DNA of 64,000 nucleotides from Shewanella polaris (GTDB lineage Bacteria > Pseudomonadota > Gammaproteobacteria > Enterobacterales > Shewanellaceae), in NCBI RefSeq assembly GCF_006385555.1, contig NZ_CP041036.1, positions 3,410,001-3,474,000 of the forward strand. The letters run 5' to 3'. Position numbers and translations under genes: made by a program. The stretch's first letter is position 1. Every line of letters starts with the position of its first letter. Under the pieces are notes generated by a model. It was given only the letters and a program-made list of their open reading frames with translations. It was not told the origin of the DNA and did not search any database. This document shows positions 1-11,997 of this stretch, piece by piece.

Positions 1-308
1 AACTCTGGAATTAACGATGCCAAAATGGCAGCTTGATAACCAGAACCAGTACCAATTTCTAGCACCTTCTGAGGATTGTGCTGCATCAGCAATTCCGTCA
101 TTCTGGCCACTATATAAGGTTGTGAAATAGTCTGACCTTGGCCTATCGGTAATGCCGTATTTTCATAGGCTTTATGCGCCAATGCACCATCGAGGAACAA
201 TTCTCGTGGTATTGTTGCAACCGCATGTAAAACCGCAGGATGTATGATCCCTGCATCAGACAATTTTTTCGCTAAATTATTTGCTGATGTTGAAGCTACC
301 CGTGTCAT
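1..308 (-). CDS. pcm: Protein-L-isoaspartate O-methyltransferase, N-terminal part (runs off the window)
   Basis: This is the first part of a SAM-dependent methyltransferase that repairs isoaspartyl residues in aged proteins in the cytosol. Translating the minus strand from the ATG at 308 gives a protein starting [16 protein letters not shown], followed by [20 protein letters not shown] and the SAM-binding glycine motif [13 protein letters not shown] near residue 80, all typical of Pcm. About 102 residues are visible; the C-terminal half lies to the left of the window. The start codon overlaps the surE stop codon in an ATGA arrangement, so the two genes are translationally coupled. In related genomes nlpD and rpoS follow, but they are not visible here. 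Confidence 0.93.
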   Translation of the reverse strand, partial: MTRVASTSANNLAKKLSDAGIIHPAVLHAVATIPRELFLDGALAHKAYENTALPIGQGQTISQPYIVARMTELLMQHNPQKVLEIGTGSGYQAAILASLIPE

Positions 309-1054
309 ATTTTTATTATCCAATCGGCTAATCCGTCAAGTTGATTGTATGCCGTTAAATCAACAGTTAGCGGTGTTATTGACACATAACCGGCTGCTAC
401 AGCACCAAAATCAGTCCCTTCACCCGCATCTTGCTCAGTGCCAACAGGCCCAAGCCAGTATATATCTTTACCCGCTGGATCTTGGGTTTTTATCATACCT
501 TCGGCTTTATGCCGGCCGCCTAAACGTGTCACTTTAATGCCTTTAATTTGCGATAAAGGCAAGTCTGGAACATTAACATTTAAAATTTGGTCACGACTAA
601 TAGGGTGAGCCAACAATCCTTTTACAATTTTGGCAGCAAAGATGGCTGCGGTATCATAATGAATTAATGACTTTCCAGCCAGTGATACTGCAATAGCAGG
701 CAAACCTAAAAAACGTCCTTCCATTGCAGCAGCGACAGTACCTGAGTACAGGGTATCATCGCCCATATTAGCCCCTGCATTAATACCAGAAACCACAATA
801 TCAGGCTCAGTTTTACACAGTTCCCGAATCGCGAGATGGACACAATCGGTAGGTGTCCCGCTTACAGAAATATAACCATTATCTAAGTTATTAATTCTTA
901 ATGGATTAGTCAAGGTTAATGAGTTACTTGCTCCAGAGCAATTACGATCTGGGGCAACGGTTAGTATCTGCGCAAACTCACTGAGTACGTTACTTAACGT
1001 AATAATTCCTGGAGCGTTCACGCCATCATCATTACTGACTAAAATATTCATCAT
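305..1054 (-). CDS. surE: 5'/3'-nucleotidase SurE
   Basis: SurE is a metal-dependent phosphatase acting on nucleoside monophosphates and short polyphosphates. The N-terminus [16 protein letters not shown] carries the two metal-binding aspartates, and the [19 protein letters not shown] loop follows near residue 90. At 249 residues the length is normal for the family. Two in-frame ATG codons stand at 1054 and 1051; family members usually begin at the second. The gene lies 3 bases after truD and overlaps pcm by 4 bases, so truD-surE-pcm is one transcription unit, the usual gammaproteobacterial arrangement. Confidence 0.97.
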   Translation of the reverse strand: MMNILVSNDDGVNAPGIITLSNVLSEFAQILTVAPDRNCSGASNSLTLTNPLRINNLDNGYISVSGTPTDCVHLAIRELCKTEPDIVVSGINAGANMGDDTLYSGTVAAAMEGRFLGLPAIAVSLAGKSLIHYDTAAIFAAKIVKGLLAHPISRDQILNVNVPDLPLSQIKGIKVTRLGGRHKAEGMIKTQDPAGKDIYWLGPVGTEQDAGEGTDFGAVAAGYVSITPLTVDLTAYNQLDGLADWIIKI

Positions 1055-1057
1055 CGA

Positions 1058-2131
1058 TTAAGACTCTTGTTTTGTTTGTGCTTGTTGATCTGCAACCATG
1101 ACTTTTCGTTGTAACTCTTGAACATCTTGATAATCAGCCAGTTCGCGAAGTACTGACGTTGCATAACTTCCCGCAGGCAAAACAAATTCAAGCGTGAGCG
1201 TATCAGCGTCAAACTGCCACTTAATGCCTTGAGGCTCAAGTAATAATGGGCGTCGCTCTTGTGACAAGCCCGCCTCTTCAAGTCCCTGTAAGTCAATTGA
1301 CAAATCAACTAATGGCGTCATTTCTACAGTTAATGCTTCATCTTGAGCTAAGGGTGTTCCCCTGCCCCACAATGGCGCTGATAGTTGGATATCTTTTTCT
1401 GCTAAACGCGCATTGAGAACATCATCCCATGCTTGAACAGTAAAATAGCTTTTACTGCCGGCTAACATGACACAATCACCCGCTAATGTTTGGGCTTGAT
1501 GAGTCACTAAGCGATAGGAAACCACTTGATTAAATATGTTAGAACGCACAGCTGATAAATACATACTGCGTTTATTGCGATCTTTTACATTACGACCGCC
1601 GCTAAGCATTTGTCGCCCTAACAGCAAGTTTTTACCGTCATGACCAAAACGTTGCTCACCAAAGTAATTAGGAACACCCATTTTGGCAATTTGTTGTAAA
1701 CGCGCTTCAATATCAGCGACTTCGGTAATATTACGTAATGTCAGCACAAACCGATTGCCAAGCAAAGCGCCTATACGCAATTTTTTACTGTGGCGACCGC
1801 TCGACAAAATCGTTAATTTATCATCATTAAGCTGCGTCCACTCTGGTGTTTCTTTACCAGGAATACGCACCCCAAACCATTGTTCAGTGATGGCGTTTTT
1901 GTCTTTCTGGCCAGCAAAGGTCACTTCTTTTGGATGAACTTTAGCAAACTTAGCCAATATTTCAGCAACATAAACGGTATTCATGCCATTTTTGCGCACG
2001 TGCAGCATATGATGTTCGCCTTCGCCCGTCGGCGTAAAAGGCAAAATTTCTTTAACAATAAAATCACTGTTATGAGTGCGCAAATCGGCTTGGCTTATTG
2101 GTTTACCAAATAGGTAATGTAATTCTTTCAT
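1058..2131 (-). CDS. truD: tRNA pseudouridine(13) synthase TruD
   Basis: TruD converts uridine 13 of tRNA-Glu to pseudouridine. The catalytic aspartate region is visible as VTFAGQKDKNAITEQWFGVR near residues 70-90, and the conserved NYFGEQRFGHDGKNLLLG segment near residue 155 is diagnostic of the TruD fold. The length of 357 residues matches the family. It sits between ispF and surE on the same strand with short gaps, so it belongs to the ftsB-ispD-ispF-truD-surE-pcm operon, an order shared with enterobacteria. Confidence 0.97.
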   Translation of the reverse strand: MKELHYLFGKPISQADLRTHNSDFIVKEILPFTPTGEGEHHMLHVRKNGMNTVYVAEILAKFAKVHPKEVTFAGQKDKNAITEQWFGVRIPGKETPEWTQLNDDKLTILSSGRHSKKLRIGALLGNRFVLTLRNITEVADIEARLQQIAKMGVPNYFGEQRFGHDGKNLLLGRQMLSGGRNVKDRNKRSMYLSAVRSNIFNQVVSYRLVTHQAQTLAGDCVMLAGSKSYFTVQAWDDVLNARLAEKDIQLSAPLWGRGTPLAQDEALTVEMTPLVDLSIDLQGLEEAGLSQERRPLLLEPQGIKWQFDADTLTLEFVLPAGSYATSVLRELADYQDVQELQRKVMVADQQAQTKQES

Positions 2132-2158
2132 GCGACAGAATTCTCTATAATTTGTAGG

Positions 2159-2638
2159 TTATTGGCTTTTCATTAATACAACAGCTTCAACAGCGATGCC
2201 TTCTTTGCGCCCTGTAAAACCCAGCTTCTCGGTAGTGGTCGCTTTAACATTAATCTTGTCTATGTCGGTCTGTAAATCAACACTTAAGCATTGACGCATA
2301 GCCTCAATATGTGGCGCCATTTTAGGTGCCTGAGCAATAATGGTGACATCTAAGTTACCTAATACAAACTGCTTTTGCAGTGCAAGTTGATAACAGTGCT
2401 TTAATAATACCCGACTATCTGCACCGGCAAAATTAGCATCAGTATCAGGGAAGTGTTTGCCTATATCACCTAACGCCATCGCCCCTAATATCGCATCACT
2501 AATGGCATGCAGTACCACATCACCGTCAGAATGGGCAATCAGTCCACTTTCATAAGGGACAGTAACACCACCTAAAACCAGTGGGCTATCACCGCCAAAT
2601 TTATGTACATCAAAACCATGACCGATACGAATATTCAT
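2159..2638 (-). CDS. ispF: 2-C-methyl-D-erythritol 2,4-cyclodiphosphate synthase
   Basis: IspF catalyses the cyclisation of CDP-methylerythritol phosphate in the MEP isoprenoid pathway. The zinc ligands are visible in [10 protein letters not shown] (Asp, His) and in the later [18 protein letters not shown] segment, and [17 protein letters not shown] near the C-terminus is the conserved CDP-binding region. The length is 159 residues, normal for the trimeric enzyme. It follows ispD, the enzyme two steps earlier in the pathway, after a 61-base gap; the kinase IspE is not in the window. Confidence 0.97.
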   Translation of the reverse strand: MNIRIGHGFDVHKFGGDSPLVLGGVTVPYESGLIAHSDGDVVLHAISDAILGAMALGDIGKHFPDTDANFAGADSRVLLKHCYQLALQKQFVLGNLDVTIIAQAPKMAPHIEAMRQCLSVDLQTDIDKINVKATTTEKLGFTGRKEGIAVEAVVLMKSQ

Positions 2639-2699
2639 TTAAAAACCTTATCTTAACTTGCTTTGTGCTGATATTAACAAGTGTGGCTATTTCAGTTAA

Positions 2700-3398
2700 C
2701 TATTGTTGTGACATAAACAGAGCTGCTAATTGTAAATCATCAGGGTGAGTCACTTTGATATTATCCATTCGGCCATTAACCAATCCCGGCATAACCCCGG
2801 CCCACTCCATTGCACTGGCTTCATCGGTAATAGGTACCTGCGCGGCTAATGCCGCCGATAAGTGGTGACGTAAAACTGAAACAGGGAAAATCTGTGGAGT
2901 TAATGCATGCCATAATAACGCGCGATCGACTGTATGAATAATATTACCGTTAGTGTCACTTCGCTTCATGGTGTCGCGAACTGGTGCTGCGAGAATGGCG
3001 CCTTGGGGATGAAGATTTACTGATTCAATCAATTTAGTAATATCTTGATGAGTAACACAAGGCCTTGCAGCGTCGTGCACCAAAGCCCAAGCTTCAGGGT
3101 TTATAGACTCAACAAAATCTAATGCGGCTAATACAGAATCGGCACGTTCACCACCACCAACAACGGTTGTCAGCTTTGAGTGATGAGACTGTGGTAACTG
3201 ACTAAAATAGTTATCTTGTGGGTGTAATGCTACAACAACTTGGTCTATTTCAGCATGCGACAATAATGAATCTAATGTATGGGCGAGAATGCATTGTTGT
3301 CCAAGCATCAAATATTGCTTAGGTATATCGGCCCCCATACGACTCCCCACGCCTGCAGCAGGAACAATAGCAATGATAGAACGAGGATTGTTTAGCAT
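2700..3398 (-). CDS. ispD: 2-C-methyl-D-erythritol 4-phosphate cytidylyltransferase
   Basis: IspD joins CTP and methylerythritol phosphate in the MEP pathway. The CTP-binding loop AIVPAAGVGSRMGADIPKQY is seen at residues 9-28, and VHDAARPCV near residue 107 is the second conserved motif. It has 232 residues, the usual size. The gene is downstream of ftsB and upstream of ispF; ftsB-ispD-ispF linkage is widely conserved in gammaproteobacteria. Confidence 0.97.
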   Translation of the reverse strand: MLNNPRSIIAIVPAAGVGSRMGADIPKQYLMLGQQCILAHTLDSLLSHAEIDQVVVALHPQDNYFSQLPQSHHSKLTTVVGGGERADSVLAALDFVESINPEAWALVHDAARPCVTHQDITKLIESVNLHPQGAILAAPVRDTMKRSDTNGNIIHTVDRALLWHALTPQIFPVSVLRHHLSAALAAQVPITDEASAMEWAGVMPGLVNGRMDNIKVTHPDDLQLAALFMSQQ

Positions 3399-3457
3399 AT
3401 ATGCAATACCAAGATTGAAAATAATATGATTAAGTAGTACTTAGGATGCCACATAGA

Positions 3458-3760
3458 CTAACGATTTAATTGGTTCAGATCACGTAATTCACTGCCTACG
3501 ACCCGATAAAACGTTTCGCCTTCTTTAACCATACCTAACTCGTTGCGGGCACGTTCTTCAATGGCTGCAGTGCCACTTTTTAAATCAATAATCTCTTCTT
3601 TAAGGATTTGATTTCGAGCAACAAGCTTGTCATTACTTTGTTCTTGCGCTGCGATTTGGGTTTGCAGCACGACATATTCTGAAAAATTGTTGTCACCCTT
3701 CCATAGTCGGTACTGTAAAAGTGATAATAAACAAATCAATAAAAATATTAGTCGTTTCAT
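3458..3760 (-). CDS. ftsB: Cell division protein FtsB
   Basis: FtsB is a small bitopic membrane protein of the FtsQLB divisome complex. The sequence shows one membrane helix at residues 3-19, then a coiled-coil stretch (AQEQSNDKLVARNQILKEEI) and the conserved ERARNELGMVKEGETFYRV region. The length of 100 residues is normal. It is the first gene of the ispD-ispF-truD-surE-pcm unit. The eno terminator lies directly upstream, so its promoter should fall between 3761 and 3815; a perfect minus-strand TATAAT occurs at 3802-3807. Confidence 0.95.
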   Translation of the reverse strand: MKRLIFLLICLLSLLQYRLWKGDNNFSEYVVLQTQIAAQEQSNDKLVARNQILKEEIIDLKSGTAAIEERARNELGMVKEGETFYRVVGSELRDLNQLNR

Positions 3761-3801
3761 AATATTAAGTTATGTCGAAGTAACCCCTAGAAAATATGTT
3801 C

Positions 3802-3807
3802 ATTATA
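3802..3807 (-). promoter_or_regulatory. Candidate -10 box for the ftsB operon
   Basis: A perfect TATAAT lies on the minus strand about 42 bases before the ftsB start, directly after the eno terminator, where a promoter for ftsB and its followers is needed. No good -35 box is seen at the correct distance, so the call rests on the -10 match and on position. Confidence 0.4.
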
Positions 3808-3815
3808 GTACAACA

Positions 3816-3843
3816 AAAAAGGCCACCTAGTGGTGGCCTTTTT
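3816..3843 (-). terminator. Intrinsic terminator of eno
   Basis: A GC-rich hairpin (GGCCACC paired with GGTGGCC, loop TAGT) is flanked by runs of A and T, extending the stem to 12 pairs. On the minus strand the stem is followed by a T run. It stands 17 bases beyond the eno stop codon. Confidence 0.9.
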
Positions 3844-3860
3844 AAGCTAAAGCAAAAATA

Positions 3861-5195
<1,335 letters not shown>

Positions 5196-5216
5196 TTAAA
5201 ATAAAAGTTAAAAGCC

Positions 5217-5266
5217 AATACCAATAAAACCGCTAAAACAACAAATATTGTTGATTTATTGGTATT
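5217..5266 (-). promoter_or_regulatory. Nested inverted repeat in the eno leader
   Basis: Two 12-base arms, AATACCAATAAA at 5217-5228 and TTTATTGGTATT at 5255-5266, are perfect reverse complements. Inside them CAACAA (5239-5244) pairs with TTGTTG (5248-5253) across a 3-base loop. The element lies 55-104 bases before the eno start. There is no T run, so it does not look like a terminator. It could be an operator or a folded 5' leader; the function is unknown. Confidence 0.45.
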
Positions 5267-5396
5267 AAACTTTCAGTTTAGTAATTTTATTCTATTGTAA
5301 GGTAGAGTAGATCGAATTGGTCTTTGCTTCAACTTAGTTTTAACCGCAATGAGACATCATAATAGCGATTATCTGATTTATACACATATCTTACAC

Positions 5397-5426
5397 AAAA
5401 AAGCCGCTAATGCATGCATTAGCGGC
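5397..5426 (-). terminator. Intrinsic terminator of pyrG
   Basis: A perfect 24-base palindrome at 5403-5426 (half-site GCCGCTAATGCA) is followed on the minus strand by six T residues. It starts 8 bases after the pyrG stop codon and separates pyrG from eno. Confidence 0.9.
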
Positions 5427-5434
5427 TGTCTCAA

Positions 5435-7087
<1,653 letters not shown>

Positions 7088-7104
7088 TTAGATTGGAAAA
7101 TTAC

Positions 7105-7122
7105 GTGCTTGTAAGAAAGCAC
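7105..7122 (-). promoter_or_regulatory. Hairpin in the pyrG 5' untranslated region
   Basis: GTGCTT (7105-7110) pairs with AAGCAC (7117-7122) around a 6-base loop, lying 33 bases before the pyrG start and a few bases after the predicted transcription start. It might influence pyrG translation or transcript stability; this is inferred from position only. Confidence 0.35.
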
Positions 7123-7136
7123 TAGGACGGGGCGAT

Positions 7137-7165
7137 ATTATAGCAAAGCCACCTTGATTCGACAA
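7137..7165 (-). promoter_or_regulatory. Sigma-70 promoter of pyrG
   Basis: On the minus strand a TTGTCG -35 box (7160-7165) and a perfect TATAAT -10 box (7137-7142) are separated by exactly 17 bases. The expected start of transcription falls in the run GCCCCG at about 7128-7133, an arrangement that could respond to the CTP level. Confidence 0.7.
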
Positions 7166-7186
7166 ACTTAAACGCGCTAATTTTAG

Positions 7187-8008
7187 CTAATTTGCTTTTT
7201 CATAATGCTTTATTAAATTCCAGTATCCGTCTAATTCAGTCAATGTATGTTGTTGTATGGTTTTGCCACTATCCGCTACACATTGCTCTACCCCTCTAAA
7301 TCTGCGTTCAAACTTATGATTGGCTTGGCGTAAAGCTTGCTCAGGATCGACCTTTAAATGCCGAGCAAGATTAACCACGGCAAACAATAAATCACCCATT
7401 TCATCGACGATTCTGGGTTGATAAAAATCAGGATCTTCATGTCGTTTGTTAACTTCAACCAATACTTCATCGATTTCTTCGTGGATTTTGGCCACCACAG
7501 GATCAAGCTCGGCCCAGTCAAAACCGACTTTAGCCACTCTATGTTGAATTTTTCGCGATCGAGACAACGCGGGTAATGCTTGAGGAATATCATCTAAAGC
7601 AGAGTGCAGTTGTTTTTGTTCGCGCTCATTAGCTTTTAACTTATCCCACGCTTGGCTTAAGTCTTGAGTATTAATAATCGCCACAGTGGCTTCACTACCT
7701 GATTGACCAAATACATGAGGATGGCGACGAACAAGCTTATCGTTAATACGCGCCACCACGGTGGAAAAATCAAACTTACCTTGCTCTTGTCCCAGTTGAC
7801 AATAAAACACCACCTGAAACAGTAAGTCACCGAGTTCATCAGGTAACTCTTCCCACGCCTGCCTCTCAATCGTATCAACAACCTCATAAGCCTCTTCTAA
7901 GGTAAAGGGCACTATACTGGCAAAATCTTGGGCAAGGTCCCACGGACAACCAGAATCAGGATCGCGTAATTGTTGCATTATGCTGAGTAACGATTGAATA
8001 TCTGCCAC
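7187..8008 (-). CDS. mazG: Nucleoside triphosphate pyrophosphohydrolase MazG
   Basis: MazG hydrolyses NTPs to NMPs and pyrophosphate and modulates survival under starvation. Two tandem MazG domains are visible: the first with DPDSGCPWDLAQDF and EEAYEVVDTIE, DELGDLLFQVVFY; the second with IHEEIDEVLVEV and VDEMGDLLFAVVNLARHL, both carrying the ExxE...D metal-binding pattern. The length is 273 residues. The start is GTG at 8008, 8 bases after a clear GAGGA ribosome binding site. It follows relA, its usual functional neighbour, past a terminator-like hairpin. Confidence 0.95.
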   Translation of the reverse strand: MADIQSLLSIMQQLRDPDSGCPWDLAQDFASIVPFTLEEAYEVVDTIERQAWEELPDELGDLLFQVVFYCQLGQEQGKFDFSTVVARINDKLVRRHPHVFGQSGSEATVAIINTQDLSQAWDKLKANEREQKQLHSALDDIPQALPALSRSRKIQHRVAKVGFDWAELDPVVAKIHEEIDEVLVEVNKRHEDPDFYQPRIVDEMGDLLFAVVNLARHLKVDPEQALRQANHKFERRFRGVEQCVADSGKTIQQHTLTELDGYWNLIKHYEKAN

Positions 8009-8041
8009 AATAATGTCCTCTTTATTGAATAAAACTGAATG

Positions 8042-8069
8042 AAAAAGGCACCTAACAAGTAGATGCCTT
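8042..8069 (-). terminator. Terminator-like hairpin after relA
   Basis: AAGGCA (8045-8050) pairs with TGCCTT (8064-8069), extended by a CT/AG pair after one internal mismatch. On the minus strand the stem is followed by a T run. Some read-through into mazG is likely because little room remains for another promoter. Confidence 0.65.
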
Positions 8070-8091
8070 CTCGATCAACACATGATGTTAG

Positions 8092-10299
8092 TTATAATCG
8101 ACGCGACTCAATAACACCGTCAACTTGCGATAATTTAGCCAGAACCCGTGATAAACCATCTAAATTGTACAGTTCAAGTTCAAGCTCAACCGTTGCGGTT
8201 TGGCTTTTAACATCAGAAGAAGAACTCATGGCCATCACATTGGATTTCTCAGCGGCAAGTACTGTGGTTAAATCGCGCAATAAGCCACTACGGTCATTGG
8301 CAAGTACCCTGACACGAATACGATAACCACCGGAGTAATTCTCACCCCAAATCACATCGACACTTCGTTCTGGATGAGCACGCATTAACTCTTTGACTTG
8401 CTCGCAATCACTACGATGTACAGAAATACCTCGTCCCATGGTGATATAACCAAAAATTTCATCGCCAGGCACTGGCTGGCAACATCGAGCAATGTGGCTC
8501 ATTAAATTGCCGACACCATTAACTTCAACTTGACCTTTGTCAGATTTCTTCGGTTTATGTGTCGATTTCTTTATGATGTCTTCAAGTAAGTTTTCGTCAG
8601 TCTCTTCTACTTTGCGAATTTTGGTTTCAGTGAAGTTAACCACTTGGTTTAAGCGTAAGTCACCCCCACCGATGGCGGCCAACATGTCATCCATGGTATT
8701 TAAATTAAAGCGTTCAACAGCCACTGCGGCATCTTTAACTTTTAGGCCAACTCGGGCTAATTCTGATTCAAGCATCTCTTTACCCGCAGCAATATTTTTA
8801 TCGCGGTCTTGTTGCTTAAACCAATGTTGGATTTTTGAGCGTGAACGTGACGATTTTATATAACCTAAACTAGGGTTGAGCCAATCACGTTTAGGATTGG
8901 GCGTCTTTGAGGTGATAATTTCAATACGCTCGCCAGTTTCAACCTGGTAAGTAAATGGAACAATACGGCCATCGACTTTTGCGCCAATGCACTTATGCCC
9001 CACATGCGAGTGAATATAGTAGGCAAAATCGAGCACAGTTGAACCTAACGGTAAATCAACAACTTCACCACTTGGCGTAAAGACATAAACTCGGTCTTCA
9101 AACACTTGACTGCGAACTTCATCAACCAAATTACCACTTTCGGCAACGTCTTCTTGCCATTGTAAAATCTTACGTAGCCAATTAATTTTTTCTTCGTAAC
9201 CCGTTTGCTTAGTGTTACCCGCACCTTCTTTGTATTTCCAATGCGCTGCAACACCCAGTTCAGAATCTTGATGCATGGCTTCTGTACGAATTTGAATTTC
9301 GACTGTTTTGCCTTCAGGGCCAACCACCACAGTATGAATAGATTGATAACCGTTAGGTTTTGGATTGGCAACATAATCGTCAAATTCACGCGGAATATGA
9401 TGCCAGAGATCATGCACAACCCCTAATGCACCATAGCAATCTTGTAATCTTTCGGTCACGATACGTACCGCACGAACGTCAAAAAGCTCATCAAATTTAA
9501 GATCTTTGCCTTTCATTTTACGCCAAATACTGTAAATGTGCTTAGGGCGACCGTACACTTTTGCGCGAATACCATCACTATCTAAACGTTGTTGCAACTG
9601 GGTGACAAATTTGTCGATAAACACTTCTCGGTCTACGCGTTTACCATCAAGCTGTTTGGCAATGTCTTTATAAACAGTTGGATGCAAGTAGCGAAAAGAA
9701 ATATCTTCAAGTTCCCACTTTAATTGACCAATACCTAAACGATTAGCTAATGGCGCATAAATGTCAGCAATTTCACGTGCTACCAGCACCCGAGTTTCTT
9801 CATCGGCATTTTTGACGGCTCGCAATAAATAAACACGTTCGGCTAATTTGATGACTACGGCGCGAACATCTTCAACCATTGCGAGGAGCATTTTACGAAT
9901 ATTGTCTATTTGAGGTTCGGCATCACGAGCGTTTTGACTGACTTTTAAAGCACCGATGGCGTCCATGGTGACGACACTGGCAACTAACCTAGCGAGGTTT
10001 TCACCATATTGCTCTAAGATTTGCTCTTCATTAAGCACACCCGCTTCCAATAACACAAATAGTACTGCGGCTTGCAGTGTTTCAATGTCCATATTCAACG
10101 GCGCTAAGATTTCAATCATTTCGCGAGCACGCGCAAGCAGCTCAGTATGAGCCTGCTTATTTTTAACAGGTAAAGCTTCAACTTGTTGGATCAGCGACAA
10201 TAACGTTTGCGCGTCGTCTTTGTCGTCGATATAACGAGCTACCCATTCATCTAATTGGAATGCTTGCGTATTAAAATGTGCTTCGCGAACAGATACCAT
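8092..10299 (-). CDS. relA: GTP pyrophosphokinase RelA ((p)ppGpp synthetase I)
   Basis: RelA makes the alarmone (p)ppGpp from ATP and GTP/GDP on starved ribosomes. After an N-terminal pseudo-hydrolase domain in which the HD catalytic pair is absent (VLFVLLEAGVLNEEQ where SpoT-type enzymes have HDxxED), the synthetase domain shows VYGRPKHIYSIWRKM and DELFDVRAVRIV near residue 255; then a TGS domain (VYVFTPSGEVVDLPLGST) and a C-terminal ACT domain. The ATG at 10299 follows a strong AAGGAAGG site and gives MVSVREAH as in E. coli, 735 residues; an upstream ATG at 10332 would add 11 residues without support. It lies downstream of rlmD. Confidence 0.97.
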   Translation of the reverse strand: MVSVREAHFNTQAFQLDEWVARYIDDKDDAQTLLSLIQQVEALPVKNKQAHTELLARAREMIEILAPLNMDIETLQAAVLFVLLEAGVLNEEQILEQYGENLARLVASVVTMDAIGALKVSQNARDAEPQIDNIRKMLLAMVEDVRAVVIKLAERVYLLRAVKNADEETRVLVAREIADIYAPLANRLGIGQLKWELEDISFRYLHPTVYKDIAKQLDGKRVDREVFIDKFVTQLQQRLDSDGIRAKVYGRPKHIYSIWRKMKGKDLKFDELFDVRAVRIVTERLQDCYGALGVVHDLWHHIPREFDDYVANPKPNGYQSIHTVVVGPEGKTVEIQIRTEAMHQDSELGVAAHWKYKEGAGNTKQTGYEEKINWLRKILQWQEDVAESGNLVDEVRSQVFEDRVYVFTPSGEVVDLPLGSTVLDFAYYIHSHVGHKCIGAKVDGRIVPFTYQVETGERIEIITSKTPNPKRDWLNPSLGYIKSSRSRSKIQHWFKQQDRDKNIAAGKEMLESELARVGLKVKDAAVAVERFNLNTMDDMLAAIGGGDLRLNQVVNFTETKIRKVEETDENLLEDIIKKSTHKPKKSDKGQVEVNGVGNLMSHIARCCQPVPGDEIFGYITMGRGISVHRSDCEQVKELMRAHPERSVDVIWGENYSGGYRIRVRVLANDRSGLLRDLTTVLAAEKSNVMAMSSSSDVKSQTATVELELELYNLDGLSRVLAKLSQVDGVIESRRL

Positions 10300-10392
10300 G
10301 AACCCTTCCTTAGCCGCATGACCGACTGACATCCAACCATATTCACACTTGGCATACTGTGTTGATATGGTATTAACAATAACTAAACGACC

Positions 10393-10421
10393 TATCTTGA
10401 AGCTCTACACACTTTTGTCAA
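10393..10421 (-). promoter_or_regulatory. Candidate promoter for relA
   Basis: A perfect minus-strand TTGACA stands at 10416-10421 in the 183-base gap before relA. The -10 region 17-19 bases further on is poor (AAGATAGG), so the promoter may need an activator or the box may be fortuitous. Confidence 0.4.
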
Positions 10422-10515
10422 TTTAATAGCGTTTAGTTGAACAAATTTTTAGCATATTGCACATGTATGACTAAAACAGGCAGCTTATTACTTTAATTAA
10501 AAAACTGGCACCTAA

Positions 10516-11877
10516 TTACTGTAATTCAAATAACACCATGGCTTCAATATGATGTGTCTGTGGAAACATATCCACTAATCCAACTTGGGTAATTTGATAA
10601 CCGTTAGCTAATAATACACTACTGTCACGCGCTAAACTGGCTGGATTACATGAAACATATACCACTTTTTTAGGTTGCATTTTCTGTAACCACTGTAAAC
10701 TTTCAAACGCGCCCGCTCGAGCAGGATCAAGTAATAGTTTATCAATTTTGCCTAACCAAGTTTGCGTTGATAGATCGGCACTTAAATCTGCATGATAAAA
10801 ACTGACATTATCCAGTTGGTTGTCGACCGCATTTTGCTTGGCTTGTTGCACCATTTCGGGCACACCTTCAACAGCGATAACCTCCGCCGCTTTTAATGCC
10901 AACGGTAAACTGAAGTTACCTACACCACAAAACAAATCTAAAATACGCTCACCGGCCTGAGGCTCTAACCATTTGATGGCTTGATCCACCATAGCCTGAT
11001 TAATGACTTCGTTTATCTGAACAAAATTACCTGGTGTAAACGAGCAACGTACAGACTCCTGCGCCAGATGATAATAAGGTAGCGTTACCTCGTCATCAGC
11101 TTGTAATAACGGATACAGTTGAGTTAACTGCCCTTCATCATCTTGCAATAAAAAGTGCAGTTGATGTTTTTCAGCAAAACCCGTTAACCAACGAATATCT
11201 GATGCAGGCAATACTTTAGTCACTCTTAACACCGCAAAATTACCGTTATCGGCCTGGGTAAGTTCAACGTGACCTAAACTAGACTTGGCTTTAAGTTGAT
11301 TTAAATTAACTGCCAATGGTGTAATTAATGCCGACAACGACTCTGCTAATACTGGACACTGTTCAATAGAAACAATTTTATTGCTATTGCCTGCACGAAA
11401 CCCAAGTTGTAAACGCCGAGTATTTTTATCAAATAATGTTGCCAGCCTTGCGCGCCGACGGTAATGCCACGCATCGCCCACTATGGGTTTAGCAATAATA
11501 TCGGCATCAATGGCTTCTGCACTCGACAGTTTGCTAATAAGGTCCACCAAAGCAGCCTGCTTATGATCGCGTTGCGCATTGATGTCCATATGTTGTAAAT
11601 CACAACCGCCACATTGATGATAATGCGGGCAATGAGGTTTGACTCTATCAGCGGATGCAAGATCAATAGCGATTAGCTTGGCTTTAGCATAGCTTTTCTT
11701 TTGTTCCACAAATTGTACCGTGGCGGTCTCGCCAGGTAACACGCCAGGAATAAACACCACTTTGCCTTGATGTTGCGCAATCCCGGCACCTAAATGATCA
11801 AGTTGAGTAATGCTGAGGCTTAGCTTTGCTGATAATTGCTTAGATTTGTTCGGTTTTGCTTGGAAAAATTGTGCCAT
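10516..11877 (-). CDS. rlmD: 23S rRNA (uracil(1939)-C5)-methyltransferase RlmD
   Basis: RlmD methylates U1939 of 23S rRNA using SAM. An N-terminal TRAM domain (residues ~15-75) is followed by the Fe-S cysteine cluster [14 protein letters not shown], the SAM motif [16 protein letters not shown] near residue 305, LLDPARAG, and the catalytic cysteine in [14 protein letters not shown] near residue 405. The length of 453 residues is normal. It is divergent from barA, an arrangement shared with E. coli, and precedes relA. Confidence 0.97.
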   Translation of the reverse strand: MAQFFQAKPNKSKQLSAKLSLSITQLDHLGAGIAQHQGKVVFIPGVLPGETATVQFVEQKKSYAKAKLIAIDLASADRVKPHCPHYHQCGGCDLQHMDINAQRDHKQAALVDLISKLSSAEAIDADIIAKPIVGDAWHYRRRARLATLFDKNTRRLQLGFRAGNSNKIVSIEQCPVLAESLSALITPLAVNLNQLKAKSSLGHVELTQADNGNFAVLRVTKVLPASDIRWLTGFAEKHQLHFLLQDDEGQLTQLYPLLQADDEVTLPYYHLAQESVRCSFTPGNFVQINEVINQAMVDQAIKWLEPQAGERILDLFCGVGNFSLPLALKAAEVIAVEGVPEMVQQAKQNAVDNQLDNVSFYHADLSADLSTQTWLGKIDKLLLDPARAGAFESLQWLQKMQPKKVVYVSCNPASLARDSSVLLANGYQITQVGLVDMFPQTHHIEAMVLFELQ

Positions 11878-11997
11878 TTAGGCCTCAGGTATTAAATAAA
11901 AAACTAGTCAAGAGTGCGCCATTTCTGGCAGTCTAGACCCAATAATCGCGATTTAGCCACAGGGACACACCTAACCGCTATGAAAAGTACCAACAAT

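Noticed and set aside
1683..2113. Plus-strand frames inside truD
   Set aside because: They lie wholly inside a well-conserved gene on the opposite strand and have no start signals.
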